Counted from the stretch's first letter, positions 26,575-36,576 are shown. The stretch is DNA of 64,000 bases from Rhodopseudomonas sp. (GCA_016124795.1 WGNB01000019.1:62001-126000), one strand, 5' to 3'. Numbers and translations are program-made. The notes: generated from the letters alone by a model not told the origin.

Positions 26575-28437
26575 CTATGCGGTTTCGAGCTGGCTCGACG
26601 CCGTCAGCCAGTCTTCTTCCGCCTTGGCGATGGCGGCGACGACGTTGGCACGTGTCTTCGACAGTTCGGCGGCGCGTGCCGGGTCGGTCGTATAGAGCGT
26701 GCCATCGGCGAGCGTCGCATCGAGCTTGCCGAGCTGCTTGTTGAGCTGCGCGATGTCGGCTTCGGCCTTGCTGATGATCTTGCGCAGCGGCGCTGTTTCG
26801 GCGCGCTTCTCAGCGGCGGCTTTGCGGGCCTCGGCCGGCGCGACGCGCGGTGGCGCCTTGTTCGCCGGCTTGCCGTCCGACAGGACATAGCGGTGATAAT
26901 CGTTGAGGTCGCCGTCGAACGGCCGGACCTGGCCGCCGGCGACCAGCCAGAGCCGGTCGACGCAGGCTTCGAGCAGATAGCGGTCGTGCGACACCAGGAT
27001 AACCGCGCCGGGAAAGTCGTTGATCGCCTCGATCAGCGCGCCGCGGCTGTCGATGTCGAGATGGTTGGTCGGCTCGTCGAGAATGATCAGATGCGGCGCG
27101 ATGAAGGTCGACAGGCCCAGTAATAGCCGGGCTTTTTCGCCGCCCGACATTTTTTCGACCTTGGTATTGGCGGCCTGTTGCGCAAAGCCGATGGCGCCGA
27201 CGCGGGCGCGCACCTTGGCTTCCGGCTGGTCCGGCATCAGGCGGCGGACGTGTTCGTAAGGCGTGCCGTTCATGTCGAGTTCGTCGACCTGATGCTGCGC
27301 GAAATAGCCGACCTTCAACGTGGCAGCGCGTGTCACTGAGCCGTGCTCGGGCTTGAGCTTGCCGGCGAGCAGCTTGACCAGCGTCGATTTGCCGTTGCCG
27401 TTGGAGCCGAGCAGGGCAATGCGGTCATCATTGTCGATCCGCAGCGACAGGCCGGAAAGGATCGGGCGCCCTGGCTCGTAACCGACCGACACGTTGTCGG
27501 TCGCGATGATCGGCGGCGACAGTAGTTTTTCCGGCGCCGGGATATGGATGGGATGCACATCATCGGTGACCATCGACGAGATCGGCTGCATCTTGGCCAG
27601 CATCTTGATGCGCGATTGCGCCTGCGTTGCTTTTGAGGCCTTGGCGCGGAAGCGATCGACGAAGGCTTGCAGGTGCGCGCGCTGCGCCTCCTGCTTCTTC
27701 ATCATCTTCTGGTCGAGTATAAGCCGTTCGCTGCGCAGCCGTTCGAAATCGGAATAGCCGCCTTTGTAGAGCGTCAGCTTCTTGGCCTCGAGCGCCAGAA
27801 TCTGGTTGACCGCGTTGTCGAGGAGATCGCGGTCATGGCTGATGATGATCATCGTGCGCGGGTAACGCGCCAGATGGTCCTGCAGCCACAGTGTGCCTTC
27901 GAGGTCGAGATAGTTGGTCGGCTCGTCGAGCAGCAGCAGATCGGGCTCGGAGAACAGCGTGGCGGCGAGCGCCACGCGCATCCGCCAGCCGCCGGAAAAT
28001 TCGGTGCAGGGCCGGGCCTGATCCGCCGTCGAGAAGCCAAGGCCGGACAGGATGGCGGCGGCGCGCGCCGGCGCGGCGTGGGCGCCGATGTCGGCGAGAC
28101 GGGTCTGGATTTCGGCGATGCGGTGCGGGTCGGTGGCGGTTTCGGCTTCTGCCAGCAGTTCGGTGCGCTCGCTCGGCGCTTTCAGGACGACCTCGAGCAG
28201 GCTTTCCGGACCGTTCGGGGCTTCCTGGGCAAGCCGGCCGATCCGCCAGCGCGGCGGGAATTCAATCGAGCCGCCTTCGGCCGCCAGTTCGCCGGTGATC
28301 ACGTTGAACAGCGTCGACTTGCCGGTGCCGTTGCGGCCGACCAGTCCGACCCGCGCACCCGGGGTAATCCGCGCCGAGGCGTCTTCAAGCAGCGAACGGC
28401 CGGCGATGCGGACGGTAAGGTCATCGATGATCAGCAT
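26575..28437 (-). CDS. ABC-F family ATP-binding protein
   Basis: 620 residues from the ATG at 28437 (MLIIDDLTVRIAGRSLLED), preceded by aaaagg. Two fused ABC domains without membrane parts: Walker A GRNGTGKST (34-42) and GSNGNGKST, signatures EFSGGWRMR and KMSGGEKARL, each with LLLDEPTNYLDL or ILDEPTNHLDI. Between them is the linker with charged helix (QKMMKKQEAQRAHLQAF) characteristic of ABC-F, and the C-terminal end is a coiled coil (KIISKAEADIAQLNKQLGKL). Resembles the YheS/Uup group; acts on the ribosome by family precedent. Confidence 0.93.
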   Translation of the reverse strand: MLIIDDLTVRIAGRSLLEDASARITPGARVGLVGRNGTGKSTLFNVITGELAAEGGSIEFPPRWRIGRLAQEAPNGPESLLEVVLKAPSERTELLAEAETATDPHRIAEIQTRLADIGAHAAPARAAAILSGLGFSTADQARPCTEFSGGWRMRVALAATLFSEPDLLLLDEPTNYLDLEGTLWLQDHLARYPRTMIIISHDRDLLDNAVNQILALEAKKLTLYKGGYSDFERLRSERLILDQKMMKKQEAQRAHLQAFVDRFRAKASKATQAQSRIKMLAKMQPISSMVTDDVHPIHIPAPEKLLSPPIIATDNVSVGYEPGRPILSGLSLRIDNDDRIALLGSNGNGKSTLVKLLAGKLKPEHGSVTRAATLKVGYFAQHQVDELDMNGTPYEHVRRLMPDQPEAKVRARVGAIGFAQQAANTKVEKMSGGEKARLLLGLSTFIAPHLIILDEPTNHLDIDSRGALIEAINDFPGAVILVSHDRYLLEACVDRLWLVAGGQVRPFDGDLNDYHRYVLSDGKPANKAPPRVAPAEARKAAAEKRAETAPLRKIISKAEADIAQLNKQLGKLDATLADGTLYTTDPARAAELSKTRANVVAAIAKAEEDWLTASSQLETA

Positions 28438-28496
28438 CCGCGCCTTTTGGACGAGTGCGTTGCACAAGGCAATGCCCAATTCCGGCGCGAGACCGC

Positions 28497-28600
28497 GTCA
28501 TTCCGGGGCCGACCGACGGCCGGGCCCCGAAATCGAGACCCCGGTTCCGCGGATCATTTCCTAAGTCCGGATTCGCGCGTTCGGCGCGCCCTGGAACGAC
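28497..28600. repeat. Degenerate palindromic intergenic repeat
   Basis: About 104 bp whose ends are imperfect inverted copies (gtcattccggggc at the left, gccctggaacgac at the right), with an internal GC dyad around ggggccgaccgacggccgggcccc. This matches the look of extragenic palindromic elements in Bradyrhizobium-type genomes. It separates the ABC-F gene from dinB-like. Confidence 0.55.
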
Positions 28601-28610
28601 AGTTGCTGCA

Positions 28611-29135
28611 CTAGTCGACCTTGCTCAGTCCCACGCCGGTCTCGCGCTGGTAAATGATCAGGTCGAAGCTCGGAGTCTGGTCGTTGCCGAGGATCGGCGA
28701 CAGCAAAGCGTGGGCCTGACCGCGGTGATGGGTCTGGTGGTTGAAGAAATGGTCGAGCGCCGGCGCCAGAGGCTGTTCGATCATCTGGGGCCGGGTGACG
28801 GTCTTGTAGCGGATCGCGCCGGCCAGGGCGTCGTTGTCGAGGCGGTCGATATAGCGCGAGATCAGGACGTCCTGCGAGCGCCGGGCGTCCCGTAAAGCCT
28901 GGAAGTCGTCATAGAGAATGGCGTCGAGGCTCGGCGGCTGCTCGCCGGCGCCGGTAAAACGCTTCATCCAGATCCGGTCGCCGACCAGGATATGGTTCAG
29001 GGTGCCGTGCACGGATTTGAAAAAGGCCCCCCGGTCGGCACGGTAATCGGCGTCGGAGAGCAGGGCGGCCGCGTCATACAGCCTTTCATTGCACCAGGCA
29101 TTGTAGCCGGCGAACATCTGGTAGCGCGCTTTCAT
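28611..29135 (-). CDS. DinB family protein
   Basis: 174 residues. A four-helix-bundle DinB/YfiT fold with a metal-binding His triad in expected places: H48 (GTLNHILVGDRIWM), H133 and H137 (FFNHQTHHRGQAHALL). WMKRF and LYDDFQALRDAR fit the family. DinB proteins are putative metal-dependent thiol or S-transferases (for example bacillithiol or glutathione type); the substrate here is unknown. No SOS box was identified. Confidence 0.88.
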   Translation of the reverse strand: MKARYQMFAGYNAWCNERLYDAAALLSDADYRADRGAFFKSVHGTLNHILVGDRIWMKRFTGAGEQPPSLDAILYDDFQALRDARRSQDVLISRYIDRLDNDALAGAIRYKTVTRPQMIEQPLAPALDHFFNHQTHHRGQAHALLSPILGNDQTPSFDLIIYQRETGVGLSKVD

Positions 29136-29312
29136 TGTCAGCCCTCGATTCTGGCGGGTCGCGCCGGGAGCGGGTGCCGCTCACGGGTCATAAATCGGGG
29201 CGCTCCGGCGACCTTGCCGCCCCTTTGGCCCCCCGGTATAAGCCGCCGCAACCGAGGCATTCCAATGAATGTCTTGCGACTCTCCGATCAATCTCAGTGA
29301 AGGAAAAATCCG

Positions 29313-29735
29313 ATGGCGGCCGAGCGTACCTTTTCGATTATCAAACCCGATGCCACCAAGCGTAACCGGACCGGCGCCATCAATGCGATGATCGAGGCCG
29401 CCGGCCTGCGCATCGTCGCCCAGAAGCGCGTCCTGATCACCCGGCCGCAAGCCGAGCAGTTCTACGGCGTCCACAAGGCCCGGCCGTTCTTCGGCGAACT
29501 GGTCGAATTCATGACCTCCGGCCCGGTGGTCGTGCAGGTCCTGGAAGGCGAGAACGCCATCGCCAAGTACCGCGAAGTGATGGGCGCGACCGACCCGGCC
29601 AAGGCCGATGCCGGCACCATCCGCAAGGAACATGCCGTGTCGATCGGCGAGAACTCGGTCCACGGTTCGGACTCGGCCGACAATGCCGCGATTGAAATCG
29701 CGCAATTCTTCTCGGGTAACGAGATCGTCGGCTGA
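29313..29735 (+). CDS. ndk: Nucleoside diphosphate kinase
   Basis: 140 residues. Phosphorylates nucleoside diphosphates through a phosphohistidine: H117 in [10 protein letters not shown]. The N-terminal TFSIIKPDA and the kpn-loop region with [16 protein letters not shown] are conserved. Start ATG at 29313 is preceded by gaaggaaa. A strong hairpin follows about 50 bp downstream. Confidence 0.98.
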   Translation: MAAERTFSIIKPDATKRNRTGAINAMIEAAGLRIVAQKRVLITRPQAEQFYGVHKARPFFGELVEFMTSGPVVVQVLEGENAIAKYREVMGATDPAKADAGTIRKEHAVSIGENSVHGSDSADNAAIEIAQFFSGNEIVG

Positions 29736-29783
29736 GACGACACGCCGCAGCCCGGCGCGCGGCAAGAATCCCCCGAATGAGCT

Positions 29784-29812
29784 AAACGGCGGCCCGGCAA
29801 GGGCCGCCGTTT
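29784..29812 (+). terminator. ndk terminator
   Basis: Perfect 12-bp stem aaacggcggccc/gggccgccgttt with a 5-nt loop (ggcaa); the T-tract is only three bases long. Located 48 bp after the ndk stop, before terC-like gene. Confidence 0.7.
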
Positions 29813-29854
29813 GGCGGTTAAGGTATCCGCAGGCAGAGCCGCGGATTTCGGGGG

Positions 29855-30631
29855 GTGAGGTTCGTGCAGTTTCTTTCGCAGATGATGGATCCGGCGGCCT
29901 GGACCGCGATGCTCAGCGCCGGCTGGAGCGACATGGGCCACGCCGATTTCTGGGTGGCGGTTGTCAAAATCATCTGGATCAACATTCTACTGTCCGGCGA
30001 CAATGCCCTGGTCATCGCCATGGCCTGCCGTGGCCTGCCGGCGGCGCAGCGCAAATGGGGCATGATCCTCGGCGCCGGCGTCGCCGTCGGTCTGCGGATC
30101 GTCTTTACCGGCGTGGTCGCCACGCTGATGCTGCTGCCCTGGCTCAAGATCGTCGGCGGCCTGGCGCTGTTCTATATCGCCGTCAAACTGCTGGTGCCGG
30201 ACGATCCCGAGGATGGCGAGGCCGAAGCGGTCGAGCATCTGTGGCGCGCGGTGCGGATCGTCGCCGTCGCCGATATCATCATGAGCCTCGACAACGTGAT
30301 CGCGATTGCCGCGGCCGCCGGCGGCAATATGGCGCTTCTGGTGCTCGGGCTGGCGATCAGCATTCCCTTGATCGTCGCTGGAGCGGCGCTGATCATGGCG
30401 CTGCTCGACCGGTTCCCGATTTTGATTTGGGCCGGTGCGGCCTTGCTCGGCTGGATTGTCGGCGAAGTGATCGCGACCGACCCGGTGGTGACCGGCTATC
30501 TGAAGGCGAACTATACCGCCGCGGTGGCGCATCAGGTTGAATATGCCGCGGCGACGGTCGGCGCGGTGCTGGTGCTGTTGGTCGGCGGCTGGTGGCGGCG
30601 TTCGAAGCTGCGGACGGAGAGCGAGGTCTGA
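29855..30631 (+). CDS. TerC family integral membrane protein (YjbE type)
   Basis: 258 residues from GTG at 29855; ATG at 29882 is an alternative. Seven or so membrane helices carry the two TerC acidic motifs: LLSGDNALVIAM and MSLDNVIAIAAA, which contribute a metal path. The family includes Mn2+ exporters linked to yybP-ykoY riboswitches and tellurite resistance TerC. No such riboswitch was recognised in the short upstream region, although a long purine-rich run (ggggggt) lies just before the start. Confidence 0.88.
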   Translation: MRFVQFLSQMMDPAAWTAMLSAGWSDMGHADFWVAVVKIIWINILLSGDNALVIAMACRGLPAAQRKWGMILGAGVAVGLRIVFTGVVATLMLLPWLKIVGGLALFYIAVKLLVPDDPEDGEAEAVEHLWRAVRIVAVADIIMSLDNVIAIAAAAGGNMALLVLGLAISIPLIVAGAALIMALLDRFPILIWAGAALLGWIVGEVIATDPVVTGYLKANYTAAVAHQVEYAAATVGAVLVLLVGGWWRRSKLRTESEV

Positions 30632-30745
30632 GGCCTCCGCCCGGCGCGCTTATCGTCGCCGCGCGCTTCAAAGCTTTCCCCGAAACTGTGTCCGGCGTCC
30701 GGATCGCGGTTTCGCCGCGTCCGGAATGGCGGCTATAGTCGGCCC

Positions 30746-32848
30746 ATGAACCAAGCCGTCCGTCCGCCGGGGGTCAAGGCCACCGGCTATTCCGCCTGTC
30801 CGCACGACTGTCCGTCGACCTGCGCGCTTGAGATCGACATTCTCGACGGCGGCACCATCGGCCGGGTCCGCGGCGCCAAAGCCAACGACTACACCGCCGG
30901 TGTGATCTGCGCCAAGGTCGCGCGCTACGCCGAACGTGCCAATCATCCCGATCGTTTGCTCTATCCATTGCAAAGGGTCGGCGAAAAAGGCTCGCGCGAT
31001 TTCCGGCGGATCGGTTGGGACGACGCGCTCGATATTGTCGCCGAGAATTTGCTCAAGGCCGAGGCTCGCCACGGCGCGCAAAGCGTCTGGCCTTACTTCT
31101 ACGCCGGCACCATGGGGCTGGTGCAGCGCGATGGCATCAACCGCCTGCGGCACGCCAAGAAATATTCCGGCTTTCATTCGACGATCTGCGTCAACCCGGC
31201 TTATGCCGGTTTTGCCGCCGGCACCGGCAAGATCGCCGGTGTCGATCCGCGTGAGATGGCGAAGTCCGATCTGGTGGTGATCTGGGGCACCAATGCCGTC
31301 AACACCCAGGTCAACGTGATGACGCACGCTACCCGCGCCCGCAAGGAGCGCGGCGCCAGGATCGCCGCCGTTGACGTTTATATGAACGGCACCATGCAAC
31401 AGGCCGATCTGCCGGTTCTGGTCAAGCCCGGCACCGACGGCGCGCTGGCCTGCGCGGTGATGCATTGTCTGTTCCGCGACGGTTATGCCGACTGGGATTA
31501 CCTGACGAAATACACGGACGCGCCGCATGAACTCGAAGCGCATTTGAAAACGCGCGATCCGCAATGGGCCTCGGCGATCACCGGAACACCGGTCGAGACC
31601 ATCGAGGCATTCGCCCGGCTGATCGGCGAGAACAAGCGCACATTCTTCCGACTGGGCTACGGATTCGGCCGGTCGCGTAACGGTGCGGCCAATATGCACG
31701 CGGCAAGCTGCATTCCGGCGGTGACCGGCGCCTGGCTGCACGAAGGCGGTGGCGCGTTCCACATGAACGCCGACATCTACCGGCTCGACAAAACGCTGAT
31801 CGAAGGTCTCGACGTCTGGGATCGCTCGGTGCGGATGCTCGATCAGTCGCGCATTGGCGCGATTCTCACTGGCGACCCTGACGCGCTTTTAGGCGGTCCG
31901 CCGGTCGACGCCTTGTTTGTTCAGAATACCAATCCGGTTTCCGTCGCGCCCGACCAGACTTTGGTCAAGCGCGGCTTTGCGCGTCCCGACTTGTTTACCT
32001 GTGTGCACGAACAGTTCATGACCGAAACTGCCGCGATGGCCGATGTGGTGCTGCCGGCGACAATGTTCACTGAACACGACGACATTTATCGCGGCGGCGG
32101 CCATCAATACATTGTACTGGGCCCGAAGCTGGTCGAACCGCCCGGCGAGTGCCGCAGCAATCATGACGTGGTGGTCGCGCTGGCGTCCCGGCTCGGCGCG
32201 ACGCATCCCGGCTTTGCCATGAGCCCGCGGCAGTTGATCGACCAGATGCTGCGCGTTTCAAAGCGCGGCACGCTGGCGCAGCTTGAAGCGGACAAATGGC
32301 TGGATTGTCAGCCGCCGTTCGAGAAGGCGCATTACCTCGACGGCTTCAACTGGCCGGACGGCAAATTCCGCTTCAAGCCGGATTGGCCGAATGTGCCGTT
32401 CCGCAGCCCCTATACCAGCGGGCCGGTATCGGCGATGCCGGCTTTGCCGGATCATTGGGCCTCGATCGAACAGGCCGACGACGAGCACCCATTCCGGATG
32501 ACGACCTCGCCGGCGCGCGCCTTTCTCAATTCGACCTTTACTGAAACGCCGACCTCCCAAGGCAATGAGAAGCGGCCGACTGTGCTGATCCATCCGGAGG
32601 ACGCGGCCGGCCAGGGCATTGCCGACGGCGACGCGGTCGTGCTTGGCAATGCACGCGGGCAGGTCCGGCTACATGCCAAATTGTTCGAGGGGTTGCGGCG
32701 CGGCGTGCTGGTCGCGGAATCGATCTGGCCCAATGCCGCCTATGTTGACGGATGCGGCATCAACACTTTGACCGGCGCGGACTCGATTGCGCCGTTCGGC
32801 GGCGCGGCGTTCCACGACAACAAGGTCTGGGTCCGCCGCGCCGGGTAG
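30746..32848 (+). CDS. Molybdopterin-dependent oxidoreductase
   Basis: 700 residues, molybdopterin oxidoreductase fold. N-terminal [4Fe-4S] cysteines: C18, C22 and C26 in CPHDCPSTC, and C55 in GVICAKVARYA. Then the active domains (FYAGTMGLVQRDG, LVVIWGTNAVNTQVNVM, GTDGALACAVMHCLF) and a C-terminal molydopterin dinucleotide-binding domain (IHPEDAAGQGIADGD, VVLGNARGQVRLHAK). No Tat signal is visible, suggesting a cytoplasmic enzyme similar to FdhF/BisC or putative dehydrogenases. No partner subunit or cofactor gene adjacent. Substrate unknown. Confidence 0.88.
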   Translation: MNQAVRPPGVKATGYSACPHDCPSTCALEIDILDGGTIGRVRGAKANDYTAGVICAKVARYAERANHPDRLLYPLQRVGEKGSRDFRRIGWDDALDIVAENLLKAEARHGAQSVWPYFYAGTMGLVQRDGINRLRHAKKYSGFHSTICVNPAYAGFAAGTGKIAGVDPREMAKSDLVVIWGTNAVNTQVNVMTHATRARKERGARIAAVDVYMNGTMQQADLPVLVKPGTDGALACAVMHCLFRDGYADWDYLTKYTDAPHELEAHLKTRDPQWASAITGTPVETIEAFARLIGENKRTFFRLGYGFGRSRNGAANMHAASCIPAVTGAWLHEGGGAFHMNADIYRLDKTLIEGLDVWDRSVRMLDQSRIGAILTGDPDALLGGPPVDALFVQNTNPVSVAPDQTLVKRGFARPDLFTCVHEQFMTETAAMADVVLPATMFTEHDDIYRGGGHQYIVLGPKLVEPPGECRSNHDVVVALASRLGATHPGFAMSPRQLIDQMLRVSKRGTLAQLEADKWLDCQPPFEKAHYLDGFNWPDGKFRFKPDWPNVPFRSPYTSGPVSAMPALPDHWASIEQADDEHPFRMTTSPARAFLNSTFTETPTSQGNEKRPTVLIHPEDAAGQGIADGDAVVLGNARGQVRLHAKLFEGLRRGVLVAESIWPNAAYVDGCGINTLTGADSIAPFGGAAFHDNKVWVRRAG

Positions 32849-32854
32849 GGGCTC

Positions 32855-33313
32855 TTAGAGCTCCTTGCCGATCAGCCGGTCGAGCGAGTAGCGGCCGCCG
32901 CCGTAGAGCGCGATTGCGAACATCACGATGCCGAGCAGCAGGACGTATTCATAGCCGCCGTGGCTCGCCGAAAAGCCGCGCGGGCCGTGGATGGCGACGA
33001 ACATGACGCCGATTTCGATCGCCAGCGCGGCGGCGAAGAAGCGCGTGAACAGGCCGAGCGCGACACAGATCGCGCCGACGGTTTCCAGGAAAATAATGAG
33101 GAAGGCGCAGACCGCGGGCGCGACAAAGCCGATCTTGACGAAGAAGGCGACCTCGGCGGCAAAGCCGGCATTCACCTTGGCCCAGCCGTGCATGAACAGG
33201 ATATAGCCGATGATCAGACGAACCAGCGTGAAGCCGACTTCGGGGGACCATGCATAAAAACCGGCGAGGCCGGGGATGACTAACTTGGTTTCGGTGCCGG
33301 TGCGGCCAGACAT
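32855..33313 (-). CDS. DoxX family membrane protein, paralogue 1
   Basis: 152 residues, four predicted membrane helices. DoxX motif GFTLVRLIIGYILFMHGWAK near the N-terminus and a Gly-rich loop before the last helix (GPRGFSASHGGYEYVLL). The C-terminal 15 residues (GGGRYSLDRLIGKEL) are identical to those of the neighbouring paralogue. DoxX proteins occur in membrane redox complexes; the function here is unknown. It ends 6 bp from the convergent oxidoreductase gene. Confidence 0.88.
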   Translation of the reverse strand: MSGRTGTETKLVIPGLAGFYAWSPEVGFTLVRLIIGYILFMHGWAKVNAGFAAEVAFFVKIGFVAPAVCAFLIIFLETVGAICVALGLFTRFFAAALAIEIGVMFVAIHGPRGFSASHGGYEYVLLLGIVMFAIALYGGGRYSLDRLIGKEL

Positions 33314-33499
33314 GCGATCGCCTTTGTCTTGTGTTTGCGCTTTATCACGGCGTGACCGTGACGGGATGCGGCGTCATCAGGGCGATGTGTGGCGAAATTC
33401 TGTTCCGTTGAACAAGAGTTCGTGACTTGCGTCGGACCTTGCCGGCGCGACCGCCTTTTTGATCATAAAAGAGGCGGAGCCGCGCCGGCTGGCCGAGTC

Positions 33500-33961
33500 T
33501 TAAAGTTCCTTTCCGATCAGGCGGTCAAGCGAATAGCGGCCGCCGCCATGCATCGCGATGGCGAACAGAACGACGCCGATCAGCAAGACATATTCATATC
33601 CGCCGCCGCCGGCGCCATAGCCTTTGGCGAGGTGTACGAACAGCAGCGCCATCGCCATCTCGATGGCGGTCGCGGCGGCAAAGAAGCGGGTCAGCAAGCC
33701 GAGGATCAGGCAGACGCCGCCAATGACCTCAAGCGCCATCGTCACGTAGGCAAACAGCAGCGCCGGCTCGAGGCCGTTCTTGGCCATGATGTTGGCGGCG
33801 ACCGCCGCCGCGCCAATCTTGAACTTAAATGAGACGTGCATCAGAAACATAATGCCGACAACCACGCGCATCGCGGCGAAAGCAATTTCGCCGAAGTTGG
33901 CGTAAAATCCGGCCAGTCCCGGATAGACGAGTTTGGTCGAAGTGCCCGGCAGCCCATTCAT
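33500..33961 (-). CDS. DoxX family membrane protein, paralogue 2
   Basis: 153 residues with the same topology (FMHVSFKFKI replaces the MHGWAK core). The N-terminus (STKLVYPGLAGFYA) and C-terminus (GGGRYSLDRLIGKEL) match paralogue 1, the middle is diverged, so this is an old tandem duplication. It is separated from paralogue 1 by about 186 bp, so separate promoters are possible. Confidence 0.88.
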   Translation of the reverse strand: MNGLPGTSTKLVYPGLAGFYANFGEIAFAAMRVVVGIMFLMHVSFKFKIGAAAVAANIMAKNGLEPALLFAYVTMALEVIGGVCLILGLLTRFFAAATAIEMAMALLFVHLAKGYGAGGGGYEYVLLIGVVLFAIAMHGGGRYSLDRLIGKEL

Positions 33962-34056
33962 CTTATGTTCCCCTTGTTGTGTATGGCCCCTTCTGGAGCC
34001 TGCGGCACAAGTTACAACACCGCGATCGGGGGCTTATTCACGTTGAAGTGTGTGGA

Positions 34057-34713
34057 CTAGTCTTCGGTTGGGGATAGTTGCCCGGCTTCCGGAACGCGTT
34101 GGCCGTCGATCAGACAATGGCCGTCGGCAACCTCGACGCGGCCCTGCGCGACCAGCTGCAAGGCTAGCGGATAAATCCGGTGTTCGACCGCGAGCACGCG
34201 GTCGGCAAGGGCGGCTTCGGTATCGTCGGCGTAAACCTTGACCGCGCCCTGCATGATGATGGGCCCGGCGTCCATTTCGGGCACGACGAAATGGACCGTC
34301 GCGCCGTGGACTTTGGCCCCGGCGTCGAGCGCGCGCCGATGGGTGTCGAGGCCCTTGAAGGCCGGTAACAGTGCCGGATGGATATTGAGCATTCGGTTTT
34401 GCCAGGTTTCGACAAAGCCGGGCGACAATAACCGCATGAACCCGGCGAGGCACACCAGCTCGATGCGATGGGCTTCCAGAACGTCCTGTAGGGCGCGTTC
34501 GAAAGCCGGGCGGTCCTTGCCGAAGCGGGTGTGATCGATCGCCTCGGTCTCGATGCCGGCGTCGCGTGCGATGGCAAGGCCGCCGGCGTCCGGTCGATTC
34601 GAGGCGACCAGGGCGATTTCGGCCGGGAAGGCCGGGTCTTGCGCCGCCTTGATCAGAGCCGCCATGTTGGAGCCGCGACCGGAAATCAGAACCGCGACGC
34701 GCTTGCGATTCAT
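34057..34713 (-). CDS. purN: Phosphoribosylglycinamide formyltransferase
   Basis: 218 residues. Formylates GAR with 10-formyl-THF in purine synthesis. SGRGSNMAALI (11-21) binds phosphate; the catalytic triad N110, H112 and D148 lies in LNIHPALLPAFKG and PEMDAGPII. It follows purM by 10 bp, the conserved purM-purN order. Confidence 0.96.
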   Translation of the reverse strand: MNRKRVAVLISGRGSNMAALIKAAQDPAFPAEIALVASNRPDAGGLAIARDAGIETEAIDHTRFGKDRPAFERALQDVLEAHRIELVCLAGFMRLLSPGFVETWQNRMLNIHPALLPAFKGLDTHRRALDAGAKVHGATVHFVVPEMDAGPIIMQGAVKVYADDTEAALADRVLAVEHRIYPLALQLVAQGRVEVADGHCLIDGQRVPEAGQLSPTED

Positions 34714-34723
34714 GATCGTGATC

Positions 34724-35797
34724 TCACAAGGTCAGATCGAGCGTGCCGTCATAAACGACGCGCTCGTCCGAGGCGGTCTTGATCACCGCGCCAATGGTGC
34801 TGACTTGCTCGCCGGCTTGGGCGAAAGCCTGGGCGACCGCATCGGCATCGCTGGCCGCGACCACGACGATCATGCCGATACCGCAATTGAAGGTGCGCAG
34901 CATTTCTGTGGCGGCGATGTTGCCGACCGCGGCCAGCCACTTGAAGACCGGCGGAACGGTAACGCGTGTCAGATCGATGCGGGCGCCGAGGCCCTTGGGG
35001 AGGACGCGTGGGATGTTGTCGGGAAAGCCGCCGCCGGTGATATGGGCAAAGCCCTTCACGGCATGGGTGGCGCGGATCGCGGCGAGACAGGATTTCACGT
35101 AGATGCGCGTCGGCGTCAGGATCGCTTCGCCCAGACTCATGTCGGCAGCGAAAGGCGCAGGCGTGGTCCACAACAGGCCGCTTTTGGCGACGACCTTGCG
35201 TACCAGCGAATAGCCGTTCGAATGTACGCCCGAAGAGGCGAGCCCGAGAATGACATCGCCCTCGGCGATGTCGTCTTTTGGCAAGACCTCGCCGCGTTCG
35301 ACGGCGCCGACCGCGAAACCGGCCAGGTCATAATCATCGCCCTGATAAAGGCCGGGCATTTCCGCGGTTTCGCCGCCGATCAGGGCGCAGCCGGCCTGAC
35401 GACAGCCGACCGCGATACCGGCGACGACCGCCGCACCAACTTCCGGCTCCAGCTTGCCGGTCGCGTAATAGTCGAGAAAGAACAGGGGCTCCGCGCCTTG
35501 CACCACCAGATCGTTGACGCTCATCGCGACCAAGTCGATGCCGATGGTGTCGTGGCGGCCGGTTTCGATCGCGACCTTGACCTTGGTGCCGACGCCGTCA
35601 TTGGCCGCGACCAGTACCGGGTCGGTAAAGCCGGCCCGTTTGAGATCGAACAGGCCGCCGAATCCGCCGATTTCGCTGTCGGCGCCCGGTCGCGCTGTCG
35701 CGCGCACCAGCGGCTTGATCAGATCGACCATCCGGTTACCGGCATCGATGTCGACGCCGGCTTGCGCGTAAGTCAGTCCGCGGTCGTTGTCGGCCAT
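34724..35797 (-). CDS. purM: Phosphoribosylformylglycinamidine cyclo-ligase
   Basis: 357 residues from the ATG at 35797 with a gaggga ribosome binding site; upstream codons to 35899 are not PurM-like. ATP-dependent ring closure to AIR. Family segments: [47 protein letters not shown] and [13 protein letters not shown]. First gene of purM-purN and divergent from the CDP-alcohol transferase gene. Confidence 0.97.
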   Translation of the reverse strand: MADNDRGLTYAQAGVDIDAGNRMVDLIKPLVRATARPGADSEIGGFGGLFDLKRAGFTDPVLVAANDGVGTKVKVAIETGRHDTIGIDLVAMSVNDLVVQGAEPLFFLDYYATGKLEPEVGAAVVAGIAVGCRQAGCALIGGETAEMPGLYQGDDYDLAGFAVGAVERGEVLPKDDIAEGDVILGLASSGVHSNGYSLVRKVVAKSGLLWTTPAPFAADMSLGEAILTPTRIYVKSCLAAIRATHAVKGFAHITGGGFPDNIPRVLPKGLGARIDLTRVTVPPVFKWLAAVGNIAATEMLRTFNCGIGMIVVVAASDADAVAQAFAQAGEQVSTIGAVIKTASDERVVYDGTLDLTL

Positions 35798-36030
35798 GTG
35801 GGTCCCTCGGCGCGCCGTTTCGGTCGAGGCCGGCGCCTGCCCGAAATGGGGGCTGCCGGCTTTCGGCCTCAATCTTGCGCAAAAATGCTGCGGAAGCATG
35901 GATATTTTGCCGCGTCCTACGGCGGAATCGCAGTTCGTGCAATGGCTGGAGCTGCGTTATACTCTGGCTTGCGGAGCGTTCGCGATCCGTCCTCCCGCCG
36001 GGGGCTTTTGTTTGCAAGCCGGGACTATCA

Positions 36031-36576
36031 TTGAGTATTCCTAACCTCATTACGCTGGGGCGTATTTTTTTAGTGCCGGTTGTGGTCTGGGCGATTGCAT
36101 CCAACGCCATGTGGGTGGCCTTTGTGCTGTTCCTCGTGGCCGGCGTCAGCGACGGCGTCGACGGGTTTCTGGCGAAACGCTTCCACATGACGACCGAGTT
36201 GGGGGCCTATCTCGACCCGCTCGCCGACAAGGCCTTGATCGTGTCGATTTATCTGACCCTTGGGATCAACGGGGACATCCCGCGCTGGCTGGTGATCCTG
36301 GTGGTGTCACGCGATATCCTGATCGTCGGCGGCATCCTGCTGTCCTGGCTGATAGGGAACCCGCTCAAGATCAGGCCGCTGCTGGTGTCCAAGCTCAATA
36401 CTGTTGCTCAGATCGTTTTTGCCTGCGTTGTTCTGGGTTCGCTGGGGTTCGGCATCGAGGTGCCGGTTTTTAAATTGGTTCTGATGGGACTGGTGGCGAC
36501 TTTGACCTTGTTGTCGATTGCCGCCTATCTCGCGGAATGGGTGCGTCACATGAATTCAGCGGCGGCCGGACATTGA
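36031..36576 (+). CDS. CDP-alcohol phosphatidyltransferase family protein
   Basis: 181 residues from a TTG at 36031 (SIPNLITLGRIFLVPVVV), the canonical N-terminus; the longer open frame to 35875 is not hydrophobic. Contains the CDP-alcohol motif DGVDGFLAKRF followed by G-x3-D-x3-D (LGAYLDPLADK), with four or five further helices. Similar to PgsA (phosphatidylglycerophosphate synthase), but the exact head group cannot be set from sequence. Overlaps the PerM gene by 4 nt. Confidence 0.87.
   Translation: MSIPNLITLGRIFLVPVVVWAIASNAMWVAFVLFLVAGVSDGVDGFLAKRFHMTTELGAYLDPLADKALIVSIYLTLGINGDIPRWLVILVVSRDILIVGGILLSWLIGNPLKIRPLLVSKLNTVAQIVFACVVLGSLGFGIEVPVFKLVLMGLVATLTLLSIAAYLAEWVRHMNSAAAGH

Noticed and set aside
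29736-29854. yybP-ykoY manganese riboswitch upstream of the TerC gene
   Set aside because: The space is short and occupied by the ndk terminator; I saw no conserved riboswitch core.
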